Assembly (NCBI GenBank): GCA_937915865.1
Contig: CALGIG010000111.1
Span: forward strand, 31,907-95,906
Direction: 5' to 3'
DNA: 64,000 nt
Source of the DNA: an uncultured Prolixibacteraceae bacterium
GTDB lineage: Bacteria > Bacteroidota > Bacteroidia > Bacteroidales > Prolixibacteraceae
The position numbers and the translations under genes were made by a program. The first letter of the stretch is position 1. Each line of letters opens with the position of its first letter. Below are positions 27,111-35,686 of the stretch, piece by piece. The notes beneath the pieces were generated by a model. The model was not told the DNA's origin and did no database searches. It saw nothing but the letters and a program-made list of their open reading frames with translations.

Positions 27111-27196
27111 CTCAATCAAAATAGGTTTTTGCTAGTTTGCTCAGTGAAAATGAGTGTTTGCTAGTTTGCTCAATCAAATTGTGTGTTTGCTAATTG
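27111..27196. repeat. Three tandem copies of a 29-bp unit
   Basis: Copies start at 27111, 27140 and 27169. Each begins CTCARTSAAA and ends TTTGCTAGTTTG or a close variant (last copy TTTGCTAATTG). They end about 37 bases before the -7 box of the LruC gene, where an activator or repressor could bind. Confidence 0.85.
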
Positions 27197-27232
27197 ATTG
27201 GTTTTTAGCTATATCAAATACAAATAAAAAAA

Positions 27233-27240
27233 TACCTTTG
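27233..27240 (+). promoter_or_regulatory. Promoter -7 box of the LruC gene
   Basis: TACCTTTG, a good TAnnTTTG match, 27 bases before the ATG. Confidence 0.5.
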
Positions 27241-27267
27241 TGTCTGAATTTAATAAATTAAAAAGCC

Positions 27268-29406
27268 ATGAGTATTGCTGTCTACAAAAAATTAAAGCTT
27301 TCTGCCCTGCTTGTAATCACTATTCTATTGACCTCTTGTCTTAAAAATGACCTCGGAGATGGTGCAACTACCGTTAGTTCGTTTAACGACCTTTCGGTGC
27401 CTACATCATTTAATTTTTCAACAACACAAAATGTGACGCTAAACTTTACAATTAGTAATGGTAGCGTTGCCAGCGGTTACAGTTATGTTGCAAAAGTTTA
27501 TAGTGCAGCTCCTGATAAAAATGGGACTGTTCTCGTAATTGGGGCTTTTGATAATACTACTTTTTCATACAATGAAGTAATTGCAGTTCCGACTTATCAA
27601 ACTGATATTTTCGTCGAAATATATTCAGGTAGTGATAAAATCTACTCATCTACGGCTACAATAGTAAATAATGCGGTAAGTATTACAGTTAATAGTTCGA
27701 CATTGAAAAGTGCCGCTATTAATGCAGAAGATGGTGGAAGTGAATATGTTCTAACGGGTTATACAAACATTAGCGGGAATAGTAGTCTGACCCCAAAAGA
27801 TGGCGATAAATTGAGAATTTTGAGCGGTACAACATTTAATGGGGGAATTAATTACAACGGGAATGGAGGTACATTGTACCTGGCCATTGAGGGTACTGCT
27901 AATTTTCAGTATTTAAATGTGAATAATGGTAAACTTGAGGTTATAATTGGACCTAATGGATCAACAACCAGTTTTGATGAAGTTAAAAAAGATATTACTA
28001 TAGAAAACTATTCAAATGTTCTAAATTCAAAGACAATTAGTGGTACAGTTAAAAATTATTCATCTGCTAATATTGCCGGTAATTTAAATATTAACTCATC
28101 GGGAACTTTAGAAAATTATTCAACCTTAAATATTGCAGGACATTGTATCGTTAATTCACAAAGCTATTTCCTGAATATGGGGCATACCAATGTTGCAGGT
28201 GATTTTACAATTAACTCAAATGGTAAAGTTGACGACTCTTGTAGTTTGATAGTTTCTGGAAATTTTAACGACAACGGTAATTTTAACATGTCTGAGGGAA
28301 GTTATCTGAGTGTTACTGGTGAATCGAGGTTTAACAACAATGCAACAGTTGTTTTAGCTCGTGATAGTTATTTGAAAACTAATATTATTTGGAACGACAG
28401 TCAGATTACAGGGCCTAATAGTGGATATGCAATTGTCCAGTACCTTTCATCAAAAAATGGTAACAGTAAAACTTATTATACCAACAATGTTTACCTAATT
28501 GATTCGAATGGAAAAAATGAGAGTGGTAATGATGTTTCATTTAAGATTTCACAATCATCATGCTCTCCCGGGTATGGAAAAGATGGAGAAAGCAACGACA
28601 GGGATGGTGATGGTATCGCTAATTCGCTCGACGATTTTCCGGATGACAATCAACGGGCTTTTTCAATTAGTTCAGGTACAGGTACATTGTTGTTCGAAGA
28701 TCAGTGGCCGAGCCTTGGCGATTACGACTTTAATGATTTAGTGGTTGGATACCAATATAATTATATAACAAATGCAAAAAATGAAATTACCGGGTTTACT
28801 GCAACATTCCAGGTGTCAGCCGTAGGTGCAACTTTAAATAATGGATTTGGTTTCTCTCTGCCCATTTCTGGAGACCAGATCAAACTTGTTAAAGGCTATA
28901 GCCGGATTGGGTCGGCCATAAATTTAAATGCCAATGGAACAGAGACGGGTCATTCAAATGAATCGGTTGTAATTGTTTACGATAATCTTTCAGTCCTGGG
29001 AACCATGTTTAATGTGAGGAAAGGTGGTACAACAAAAAGTGTAAGTCCAATTCAAATCGATATTACATTCATCGGGAAGGTAACACTTTCTCAATTGTAC
29101 AATATAAATCCGTTCATTTTTGTTGGACAGGACAGAGGAAGAGAAGTACACTTAGTTGGTTATGCTCCAACAAGTTCTGCAAGTACATCATTTTTTGGAT
29201 CGGGTGATGATAATTCGAATAGTACGTTTTATACCTCGAAAAAAGGATTCCCCTGGGCAATGAATATTTTGGCTGGTATTTCTTACATGCAGGAAACAAT
29301 TGACTTTGTAAAAGGATATCCTGATTTTCCAGGTTGGGTTCAGTCTGGTGGAACAAAGAATAAAGACTGGTATTTAACAAATACTAATAAAAACGCCCTT
29401 TATTAA
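27268..29406 (+). CDS. LruC domain-containing lipoprotein with beta-solenoid-like repeats
   Basis: A 712-residue exported protein. The N-terminal signal ends in the lipobox LLTSC (Cys25 or so), so it is probably surface-anchored. After a DUF4493-like beta region (about 35-140), residues 160-400 are rich in Asn, Ser and Gly. They contain short repeating strands such as NYSSANIAGNLNINSSGTLENYSTLNIAG, consistent with a right-handed solenoid. Around 440-465 is a calcium-loop stretch DRDGDGIANSLDDFPDD. The last 250 residues match the LruC domain (SGTGTLLFEDQWPSLGDYDFNDLVVGY). LruC proteins were named from Leptospira surface lipoproteins; their ligand is unknown. It is a single gene with its own terminator. 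Confidence 0.88.
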   Translation: MSIAVYKKLKLSALLVITILLTSCLKNDLGDGATTVSSFNDLSVPTSFNFSTTQNVTLNFTISNGSVASGYSYVAKVYSAAPDKNGTVLVIGAFDNTTFSYNEVIAVPTYQTDIFVEIYSGSDKIYSSTATIVNNAVSITVNSSTLKSAAINAEDGGSEYVLTGYTNISGNSSLTPKDGDKLRILSGTTFNGGINYNGNGGTLYLAIEGTANFQYLNVNNGKLEVIIGPNGSTTSFDEVKKDITIENYSNVLNSKTISGTVKNYSSANIAGNLNINSSGTLENYSTLNIAGHCIVNSQSYFLNMGHTNVAGDFTINSNGKVDDSCSLIVSGNFNDNGNFNMSEGSYLSVTGESRFNNNATVVLARDSYLKTNIIWNDSQITGPNSGYAIVQYLSSKNGNSKTYYTNNVYLIDSNGKNESGNDVSFKISQSSCSPGYGKDGESNDRDGDGIANSLDDFPDDNQRAFSISSGTGTLLFEDQWPSLGDYDFNDLVVGYQYNYITNAKNEITGFTATFQVSAVGATLNNGFGFSLPISGDQIKLVKGYSRIGSAINLNANGTETGHSNESVVIVYDNLSVLGTMFNVRKGGTTKSVSPIQIDITFIGKVTLSQLYNINPFIFVGQDRGREVHLVGYAPTSSASTSFFGSGDDNSNSTFYTSKKGFPWAMNILAGISYMQETIDFVKGYPDFPGWVQSGGTKNKDWYLTNTNKNALY

Positions 29407-29460
29407 AATATTGGTTCTTATGGCATTTTGTTGATTGGTTTAGTTTAGGTTGAAGTATTA

Positions 29461-29509
29461 CCCCGGGATTGTATTATGGAAATACAGGTATCCCGGGGTT
29501 TATTTTTTT
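29461..29509 (+). terminator. Strong terminator after the LruC gene
   Basis: CCCCGGGAT pairs with ATCCCGGGG; an inner GTATT/AATAC pair extends the stem. A T-run follows. Confidence 0.9.
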
Positions 29510-29531
29510 GTACGAGTTTTAACGCTATTTT

Positions 29532-30221
29532 CTAAAAATTATCTAGTGCAACCTTAAGAGGGCAATTGGATGGAATTTTCTGCCCATTACGGTAATTGGC
29601 CAGCAGTTCAGCCGATTGTTGGGCTAACATACGACGAATAACCCGTCGTTCGCCTTTTATGTGCGCAATTTTCATGTTGTCGTATGCAGTTGTTTGATGG
29701 CGCATCCAGGCAATGACAGCATAGGCCGCTCGTTTTTCAATAGGAATCATTTGCGTACGTGCCACGGTTCTGCTTCCAACCGGAATGGCATGGGTGGTAA
29801 CTGCTTTTGCCAGCTTTTTTTCCACATTTTTGTGTACAGGATGAAATGCCAGAAAATTTTCAACTATGTTACAAAATTCAGTTTCGTAAGCAGCTTGTTG
29901 CTTTTCGCGGCGGTTGGCTGCATAGGTTTGTTTTTTTCGATACTGATCGGTTGCCCGAATCCGCATAACTTCTTGTTGCGCTTGAATAATGGCATTTGTT
30001 GGTGCCCAAATTCCCGAGGAAAATATTCTGCGTCCTTTGCTGTATTCTACTCGCCAATATTCGCTACAGGCAGTTATTTTTCGGGTGATACCAGCATCGC
30101 CAGCTGGCAGAAATGACCATCCTTCGGGGACAGTCAATGTTTTTCCATCTGGGCCTATGATTTGGCCTTTGTTTGTTTGATGTACGATCAGGATTTGGCT
30201 TGCCATCGCGTATTTTTCCAT
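29532..30221 (-). CDS. DUF2293 domain-containing protein
   Basis: A 229-residue basic protein. The C-terminal part (RTQMIPIEKRAAYAVIAWMRHQTTAYD and RRVIRRMLAQQSAELL, about 160-215) matches DUF2293, whose members carry conserved histidine/arginine residues and have no known function. The N-terminal half (about 1-75) reads like a small beta-rich domain and the middle is a charged helix (RATDQYRKKQTYAANRREKQQ). The ATG at 30221 overlaps the end of rlmF by 34 bases; ATG 30206 is an alternative. Overlap suggests co-expression with rlmF, which fits a nucleic-acid-related role, but that is inference. Confidence 0.8.
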   Translation of the reverse strand: MEKYAMASQILIVHQTNKGQIIGPDGKTLTVPEGWSFLPAGDAGITRKITACSEYWRVEYSKGRRIFSSGIWAPTNAIIQAQQEVMRIRATDQYRKKQTYAANRREKQQAAYETEFCNIVENFLAFHPVHKNVEKKLAKAVTTHAIPVGSRTVARTQMIPIEKRAAYAVIAWMRHQTTAYDNMKIAHIKGERRVIRRMLAQQSAELLANYRNGQKIPSNCPLKVALDNF

Positions 30222-31159
30222 TGTTTTTGTTCCTCGGTATTCAAAAACGTCCAGACCACGATGCGGCTTTTTTTGTTACCTTGACTCATTGGAATGGTTT
30301 CGGCGCCAAATACAAGGGCTTGCTCAAGCGTATGATAAACCTTCTTTAAATTTGATTCTTTTGAGATGAGCGTTGAAAAGCAGAAGCAATTATGGGAGAA
30401 CTTCCTGCTTTGCAGAATCATATTGCGAACAAATTTTTCTTCGCCGCCTTCGCACCACAACTCGTTGCTTTGTCCTCCAAAGTTCAATACCGGTTCCTTT
30501 TGGTTGAGGTGCAGGTTGTGTATTTTTCGAAGCGTTCCGGCCTGAGCTTCTTCCAGCGAGGCATGAAAAGGAGGATTACATATAGTTAAGTCAATTTGCT
30601 GGTCTTTTCGGATGATTCCGTAAAAAAAATCTTTTGGATTGTTTTGCAGGCGGCAGTCAACCAAGCCTTGCAGTGTTTCGTTTTCGGTTACGGTGCGGTT
30701 CGCCGAATCAATTGCCACCGGGTCGATATCCGATCCAATGAACGACCAACCATATTCCATTACCCCTATGATAGGATAGATACAGCTAGCGCCAACGCCC
30801 AGATCAAAACATTTGAAATGCGAGCCAACCGGTATTTTGCCGTAGTTGTTGCTACCAATGAAATCGGCAATATGGTGAATGTAATCGGCACGACCAGGAA
30901 TTGGCGGACACAAATAACCTTCAGGAACATCCCAGTTTTCGATGGTATAGTGGTACTTCAGGATAGCTTTGTTCAGCATTTTCACAGCTACCGGATCAGC
31001 AAAGTCAATTGACTCATCGTCGTACAAATTTGGCCTCACAAATGCAGCAAGCTCAGGTATACTTTCAGTTAGCAATTTAAAATTGTAACGTTCGCGGTTT
31101 TTGTTTCGCGGATGAAGTTTAGGCTTTTCGTTTGGCTGTTCTTTTTTTTTCTGAATCAT
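30188..31159 (-). CDS. rlmF: 23S rRNA (adenine(1618)-N6)-methyltransferase RlmF
   Basis: A 323-residue methyltransferase (YbiN family) that makes m6A1618 in 23S rRNA. It shows the family N-terminus KLHPRNKNRERYNFKLL and PPIPGRADYIHHIADF, the SAM-binding motif CFDLGVGASCIYPIIG and FIGSDIDPVAI, and the catalytic tetrapeptide NPPF in LTICNPPFHASLEEA. The frame runs back to 31183, but that codon falls inside a good -7 promoter box, so ATG 31159 is preferred. DUF2293 overlaps its 3' end. Confidence 0.93.
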   Translation of the reverse strand: MIQKKKEQPNEKPKLHPRNKNRERYNFKLLTESIPELAAFVRPNLYDDESIDFADPVAVKMLNKAILKYHYTIENWDVPEGYLCPPIPGRADYIHHIADFIGSNNYGKIPVGSHFKCFDLGVGASCIYPIIGVMEYGWSFIGSDIDPVAIDSANRTVTENETLQGLVDCRLQNNPKDFFYGIIRKDQQIDLTICNPPFHASLEEAQAGTLRKIHNLHLNQKEPVLNFGGQSNELWCEGGEEKFVRNMILQSRKFSHNCFCFSTLISKESNLKKVYHTLEQALVFGAETIPMSQGNKKSRIVVWTFLNTEEQKQWKNTRWQAKS

Positions 31160-31180
31160 AGCTCGAAATATTAACAAATA

Positions 31181-31188
31181 CAAAGGTA
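31181..31188 (-). promoter_or_regulatory. Promoter -7 box of rlmF
   Basis: Minus strand TACCTTTG, 21 bases before ATG 31159. It rules against the upstream in-frame codon at 31183. Confidence 0.5.
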
Positions 31189-31283
31189 GGCTTAAATTTT
31201 TTGTCTTTCGGTTTTCCTTTGGATCTTAAAGTAAAAAATAGCCACGAAGTTCCCCAAGCACAAGGTATCAATGAGAGAAGATT

Positions 31284-32456
31284 TTAAAAACTCCATTTCA
31301 AACGTCCGAATGCCAATTGACCAATATCGCCAAATTCAGTTCCGGTATTGCCCAAAAAAAGCTGGCCGGTGAGCATTAATTCGAGGTTGCTCATTAGTGA
31401 ATAAGTTAATGCAGGACCAATGTAGAAAGAACCATCGGATGGATTTACTATTCCGGAAAAACTACCTGAAAATAAAGGTGTTATTGGCTTTGAGATTTGG
31501 CCAAACAGAGACCAGCGTGCATACGACAACTGTTTGGCCGACATGTCTGGATTAAATATCATATCCATTCCGCCTGCTTTGCCCAGTTTGCCGGTACTGT
31601 TGTACAAAATGCTGGCGTGCAAGTATAAACTGTTTTTAAAGGTGTAGTCCGCCGAAATCGAAGCCACTGTCGATTGAAACGATTGGTTGTTCATGGGTTC
31701 GAAGTGTGTAAATTCTCCACGAAAACCTGCTCCGCGAATATCCCCCGACCAGCCCCCGCCTGCTATCCAGTCGTTCCCTGCTTGTCCGCCAATAAACTGG
31801 AAGTCGTAATCCCATTTCGAAAAACGGTACATCCCGGCAAATGCTGTGCGTTCTCGGTTTCGCCCGGGTTTATACACCAGCTCTGCCGACGAAGTAGTTC
31901 CCGTGTAGTATTGAACACGCACTGCATCAGTTCCAGGGCGTTCTTCGTAGTCGAAATCGAAGTAAGAAAAGGTATTGAAGATGTCATTTGGATTCCATAC
32001 CAGATTTATTCCCCAATTGACACGTTGTCGTCCAGTGCGTATTTGCCATTTTCCTGATGAATAATCGATATAGGCCCGATCGATCATCGAATGAACGAAC
32101 CAACTGTTGCTTTGAGCTGTAATCCACGATAGATCGACCAGCCCGTGATCGATGTCCACCGTCGATTTATAATCCGGGAATTTGGTTACGAGGTTACCAA
32201 ACATCAAACGGTTGCGCATTTCAACGACAGTTGTGAGCTTTGTCGAGGTGAACCATTTTAGGTTTAGCCGGTTGTGGATAATATTTGTGGCCAGGTAATT
32301 TAGGTCGGTTCCGGAAATGGGATATTCTGGAGCATAGAACATATATAGCTCTTTCACATAGCCATTAAGGCTAACCTTACTATCCTGAACAAATGCCTGA
32401 AAGGGAACAAATGCCAGCAATAAAATCAGGAGCCCGATGTGTTTTGAGTTGTTCAT
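31284..32456 (-). CDS. Predicted outer-membrane beta-barrel protein
   Basis: A 390-residue protein with a signal peptide (residues 1-24, cleaved near FVQDS). The rest alternates aromatic and polar residues in short strands (WQIRTGRQRVNWGINLVWNP, YRFSKWDYDFQFIGG, LELMLTGQLFLG) and ends in Phe (KWSF), the usual C-terminal signature of an outer-membrane barrel. The RTGRQRVNWG segment resembles porin-like DUF1302-type proteins that pair with LolA-like periplasmic proteins and exporters. It is the last gene of the TetR-LolA-like-FtsX-FtsX-ATPase-CAP run, 63 bases after the CAP gene. Substrate unknown. Confidence 0.8.
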   Translation of the reverse strand: MNNSKHIGLLILLLAFVPFQAFVQDSKVSLNGYVKELYMFYAPEYPISGTDLNYLATNIIHNRLNLKWFTSTKLTTVVEMRNRLMFGNLVTKFPDYKSTVDIDHGLVDLSWITAQSNSWFVHSMIDRAYIDYSSGKWQIRTGRQRVNWGINLVWNPNDIFNTFSYFDFDYEERPGTDAVRVQYYTGTTSSAELVYKPGRNRERTAFAGMYRFSKWDYDFQFIGGQAGNDWIAGGGWSGDIRGAGFRGEFTHFEPMNNQSFQSTVASISADYTFKNSLYLHASILYNSTGKLGKAGGMDMIFNPDMSAKQLSYARWSLFGQISKPITPLFSGSFSGIVNPSDGSFYIGPALTYSLMSNLELMLTGQLFLGNTGTEFGDIGQLAFGRLKWSF

Positions 32457-32519
32457 GTTCGGTTTCTGTAGTTTCTATTGTTGTTTTAATTTCGAAATCC
32501 ACACTTTAGTCACTTCGAA

Positions 32520-33188
32520 CTATTCCTTGTTTTTATAGTCTCCGGCATAATCAATGGCGCACATCGTTTTGTAGTTGGGATGTTTACCCGTAGCAACTCC
32601 AACAAAGTGAAATTTAGGGTTGAGTACATTATGCCGATGAGCTCGGTCTGGAACGCCATCATCAATCAGAAGTGCAATTACTGTTTGACGGGCTTCCTGA
32701 TTTCCATAGGCAAGGTCTTCTGCCGACGCAATATCCCATTCGCCATACATTTCCATACGTTTCTGAGGCGTTGCCCCATCTCGGGATATGTGTCCGATTC
32801 CACCAAACTGCTGATCTTTAACAAGCATTTGTGCCGATTTTATTAGTCCTCCAGCAACTTCAAGTACGGGCATTGGCGGCGTTTTTCCGAGAGCTGCTAT
32901 GCATTCCATAAGTGCCTTGTTGCCTTCTTTGGTAAGTGTTGGTTCCTGCCCCGGATACCGATAGATTTTTTCCTTGTATGCAAAATACAAAGGTTCGAGA
33001 TACATTTTTGAATATTGAGCGGGATTTGAACGGACTTTATTCAATTCGAAAATAACCTCTCGTTCGAGCTCGTTGAGTAGAGTCGTATTTTTTGCGGTAT
33101 TTATTTCTTCCGGCCAAATACCCGAATCGGATTGGGCAAACACTTTAGTGGCAAAAACTAATAATAGTAGAATGAATAAAATTCTCAT
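32520..33188 (-). CDS. CAP (SCP/PR1-like) domain secreted protein
   Basis: A 222-residue exported protein with signal peptide MRILFILLLLVFATKVFAQ. The CAP fold is seen from LEREVIFELNKVRSNPAQYSKM (about 41-62) through GGIGHISRDGATPQKRM (about 125-141) and DDGVPDRAHRHNVLNPKFHFVGVATG (about 177-202). The paired His (GHISRDG and RAHRHNV) form the usual CAP cavity. Bacterial CAP proteins are extracytoplasmic and some bind lipids or sterols, which would fit the export operon around it, but no activity can be assigned. It lies 45 bases downstream of the ATPase gene. Confidence 0.9.
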   Translation of the reverse strand: MRILFILLLLVFATKVFAQSDSGIWPEEINTAKNTTLLNELEREVIFELNKVRSNPAQYSKMYLEPLYFAYKEKIYRYPGQEPTLTKEGNKALMECIAALGKTPPMPVLEVAGGLIKSAQMLVKDQQFGGIGHISRDGATPQKRMEMYGEWDIASAEDLAYGNQEARQTVIALLIDDGVPDRAHRHNVLNPKFHFVGVATGKHPNYKTMCAIDYAGDYKNKE

Positions 33189-33233
33189 AAACTGACACTA
33201 ATTACTAAAAACTGAAAATGGATACTGGTTTTT

Positions 33234-33917
33234 TTATTTTCTCACATCGCTGATGATTTTGCCGTCTTCCAGCGTTAATACGCGCCGGGCTTTGTTTACC
33301 ACGCGCTGATCGTGCGTACTGAATACAAACGTGATATTTTCTTTTTTATTCAGCTCTTCCATAATTTCCAGAAGATTTTCAGTCGACTTGCTATCGAGGT
33401 TGGCGGTTGGCTCATCAGCCAATACAAATTTGGGTTTTGAGGCTAACGCCCGGGCTACAGCTACACGTTGTTGTTGCCCTCCTGAAAGTTTGTTCGGACG
33501 GCTGTTTTCCCTACCTTCAAGTCCTACCGCTTTTAGCAAGGCCATTGTTCTGCTTTCGCGTTCGGCTTTTGGCTGGTTTTGCAAGTGCATAATGAATTCT
33601 ACGTTTTCCTTGGCTGTTAGTACTGGTATCAGGTTGTAGGCCTGAAATACAAAGCCGATATTGTTCAGGCGAAAATTGATCAGTTGTGATGAACTAAGCT
33701 GACTGATTTCTGTTCCACCAATGGAAATATAACCCGAAGTAGGCTGGTCCAATCCACCAAGCATATTCAGGAACGTGGTTTTGCCCGAGCCAGATGGTCC
33801 TACAATAGCTGTAAATTCACCTTCTTCGATGGTGAGATCGACTCCATTCAGTGCATACACTTTCACTTCCGAATCGTTGTATACTTTCTCAAGTTGTTTA
33901 ACTTCAATGACATTCAT
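33234..33917 (-). CDS. ABC transporter ATP-binding protein (MacB/LolD class)
   Basis: A 227-residue ATPase. Walker A GPSGSGKTT (40-48), signature LSGGQQQRVAVARAL (about 143-157), Walker B FVLADEPTANLDSKS and the switch His in VFSTHDQRVV are intact. This class powers FtsX-like permeases that act as mechanical transmitters rather than channels. The two permease genes upstream at 34430 and 35823 are the evident partners, although a four-helix-bundle gene has come between. Confidence 0.95.
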   Translation of the reverse strand: MNVIEVKQLEKVYNDSEVKVYALNGVDLTIEEGEFTAIVGPSGSGKTTFLNMLGGLDQPTSGYISIGGTEISQLSSSQLINFRLNNIGFVFQAYNLIPVLTAKENVEFIMHLQNQPKAERESRTMALLKAVGLEGRENSRPNKLSGGQQQRVAVARALASKPKFVLADEPTANLDSKSTENLLEIMEELNKKENITFVFSTHDQRVVNKARRVLTLEDGKIISDVRK

Positions 33918-33959
33918 ATCGTTTTAGTTTCAAGTTTCAACTGTGGGTGCGAAGGTTGT

Positions 33960-34349
33960 CTATTTGAATTTATTTCCCTTCAATTCTGAATCTTTTACGT
34001 AAGTGATAAAACCTTTCAGCATTTTGTTGCATTCCAATGTTTTATCGTATGTCAGATCAAATTCATCCTGAGTAATATATCCGTTGTCAATGGCTCGGTA
34101 GAGTTGTGAGCGGGTTTCCCCGCAGGAGCCTTTTGCAATGGATAAAAACTGGATAAATTCTTTGTTTCCGTCTTGCTCAAATCCTTCCGCAATGTTATCC
34201 ATAACCGATCCCGAAGATTCTTTAATTTGTCCAATCAGTTTGAAATCTTTTGAAAATTGTTCTTTCAGAGTAAGTTTATGAATAGTCTGACATAACTCTC
34301 TGGTCAACTTCCAGACTTTTAAATCTTCAAATCGTTCAACTTTAGACAT
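33960..34349 (-). CDS. Four helix bundle protein (S23/IVP family)
   Basis: A 129-residue helical protein. ERFEDLKVWKLTRELCQTIHKLT, the phrase KESSGSVMDNIAEGFEQ and FIQFLSIAKGSCGETRSQLYRA are the hallmark of the S23/intervening-sequence protein family, related to Avd of diversity-generating retroelements. These genes travel in 23S rRNA intervening sequences and in intergenic spots; their function is unclear. The frame extends to 34433, but residues before Met at 34349 are encoded by a GGAAC/TTCAGG-type repeat, so 34349 is chosen. Here it interrupts an ABC exporter operon, which suggests insertion. No reverse transcriptase is nearby. Confidence 0.92.
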   Translation of the reverse strand: MSKVERFEDLKVWKLTRELCQTIHKLTLKEQFSKDFKLIGQIKESSGSVMDNIAEGFEQDGNKEFIQFLSIAKGSCGETRSQLYRAIDNGYITQDEFDLTYDKTLECNKMLKGFITYVKDSELKGNKFK

Positions 34350-34383
34350 AATAGTAACTTTTGAATATTTATAAATCAAGTTA

Positions 34384-34428
34384 GAAGCTCCAACTTGGAA
34401 TTTGGAACCTGAAACTTGGAACTTAGCT
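34384..34428. repeat. AACTTGGAAC-type repeat upstream of the four-helix-bundle gene
   Basis: Tandem variants of CAACTTGGAA, TTTGGAACCTGAAACTTGGAAC. Related sequence sits at 37049-37075 before the next permease (TTCCAAGTTTCAGGTTTCAAG) and at 33927-33941. These low-complexity repeats are non-coding. Confidence 0.6.
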
Positions 34429-34429
34429 G

Positions 34430-35650
34430 TCACATATCAATCCTGATCGCTTCTGCTGGTTTATACTTCAAAGCTTTTCGAGCCGGGTATATGGAGGCGA
34501 TTAGGCCGGTAATCAACACCAGAATGACGATGACCACCACCATGTTGATTTCGATGGTTGGGTAAACGTGCGAGCTGTAGCCCATATCTTCTAGTCCTTT
34601 GGCGTAAAACGACAGGTCAATCCCGTTTTTTGAAGTGGCTATTGTTACTAAGAGCCCGAGCAAAATGCCAAAAATTCCTCCGGTCAATGTGAGTAAAACA
34701 GTTTCGAGCATTAGCATCCAGAAAACACGGAATTTGCTCATTCCAACAGCCATCAACATCCCTATTTCCTTCACTCGTTCCATTACAGCCATCAGCATGG
34801 TGTTGACAATACCAAAACCCAGAGATAAAAGAATAATGCCGATGAAAAAGTAAATGTAAGTGTTGCCATATTCGTTCAGGATGCCCAATTCGGGAGTGAG
34901 TTGCTGCCAATCTTGTACCAACAACTGACTGTATTTTTTTGCCAGCAATTCAGTATCTTCTTTAAGTTGGTCGTGGTTTTTCAGGTGAACCACCATTTCG
35001 TGCGTGGTAGTTTCATCTACCTGAACAACGCGGGCCAGATCGGCTTTCAATACAAAAACGTTCATCTCTTCGAACATGCCGTTACCTATACTGTATATGC
35101 CGCATACCCGAAATGCTTCGTTGGTAAGGTGTCCCTGCGAATCCTGCAGCGTGACTACCAGTTTAGAATGCACTTTTACTTTTAGCTTGTCAGCCAGTTT
35201 TTTGCCAATCAATACAGGGTTACGTTTCATTCCCTCCAAAAATTGTCCGTCAGCTACTTTTTTGTAAAGGTTTATCACTGTTTTCTCTTTTTCAGGATCA
35301 ACACCCAAAAGCCTGACACCGGTGCCGGTTTCGGTTGATGCTATCATTCCCTGAACCACCATTCGTGCACTTACTCCATCAATAAAGTTTTCTTTCGATA
35401 ATTCTTCTTTCAATTTGGCGCTTTCAGGAATGAAACATTTTAATTCATAGTTCTCACCAAATTCCCGGTTGTGTATCTGGATATGCGAAACCTCTGTTTC
35501 AACCCCGGCATTTAACCGCTGTTTGATCCAGCCTTTATAAAATGTGGCAGTGAAAACCCCGGCAAACATGCCGATGGTGATGGCTGCGATGATAACGCCC
35601 GAGCGTACCCGGTTACGCCATATATTTTTCCATGAAATTGATGTGATCAT
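34430..35650 (-). CDS. FtsX-like ABC transporter permease
   Basis: A 406-residue MacB/LolC-type permease: membrane helix at about residues 18-40, a large periplasmic domain (about 45-270), then three C-terminal helices (YIYFFIGIILLSLGFGIVNTMLMAV; VFWMLMLETVLLTLTGGIFGILLG; MVVVIVILVLITGLIASIYPARKA) with the typical VMERVKEIGMLMAVGMS coupling loop. The frame runs up to 35737, but its first 29 codons read through a C-rich repeat (encoding GSFTPSIGGGWGGGS), so ATG 35650 (MITSISWKNIWRN) is the correct start. It pairs with the permease at 35823. Confidence 0.93.
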   Translation of the reverse strand: MITSISWKNIWRNRVRSGVIIAAITIGMFAGVFTATFYKGWIKQRLNAGVETEVSHIQIHNREFGENYELKCFIPESAKLKEELSKENFIDGVSARMVVQGMIASTETGTGVRLLGVDPEKEKTVINLYKKVADGQFLEGMKRNPVLIGKKLADKLKVKVHSKLVVTLQDSQGHLTNEAFRVCGIYSIGNGMFEEMNVFVLKADLARVVQVDETTTHEMVVHLKNHDQLKEDTELLAKKYSQLLVQDWQQLTPELGILNEYGNTYIYFFIGIILLSLGFGIVNTMLMAVMERVKEIGMLMAVGMSKFRVFWMLMLETVLLTLTGGIFGILLGLLVTIATSKNGIDLSFYAKGLEDMGYSSHVYPTIEINMVVVIVILVLITGLIASIYPARKALKYKPAEAIRIDM

Positions 35651-35651
35651 A

Positions 35652-35686
35652 GAGCCTCCCCCCCAGCCCCCTCCGATAGAGGGGGT
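35652..35686. repeat. C-rich hairpin repeat (single arm)
   Basis: Begins GCCTCCCCCCCAGCCCCCTC and folds with the following GAGGGGGT. It is one terminal arm of the composite repeat family seen at 37080-37233 and in the 57-64 kb cluster. No second arm is recognised. Confidence 0.6.

Larger units (their letters stand above)
26611..27267. other. Long intergenic region before the LruC lipoprotein gene
   Basis: A 657-bp gap between divergent gpmI and the LruC gene. It holds a -7 box for each and the 29-bp tandem repeats at 27111-27196. In the remaining 400 or so bases I see no ORF, tRNA or strong hairpin. Confidence 0.6.

Noticed and set aside
27111..27196. Small CRISPR array from the 29-bp repeats
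   Set aside because: The copies abut with no spacers between them.
26611..27267. tRNA or small RNA in the long gap before the LruC gene
   Set aside because: No cloverleaf or CCA-end pattern and no strong hairpin with T-run found by eye.
29661..30116. 151-codon plus-strand frame opposite DUF2293
   Set aside because: Antisense to a gene with family motifs; Cys/His/Phe-rich composition typical of shadow frames.
33960..34349. Diversity-generating retroelement signalled by an Avd-like four-helix bundle
   Set aside because: No reverse transcriptase, template repeat or variable repeat nearby; the protein fits the general S23/IVP family.
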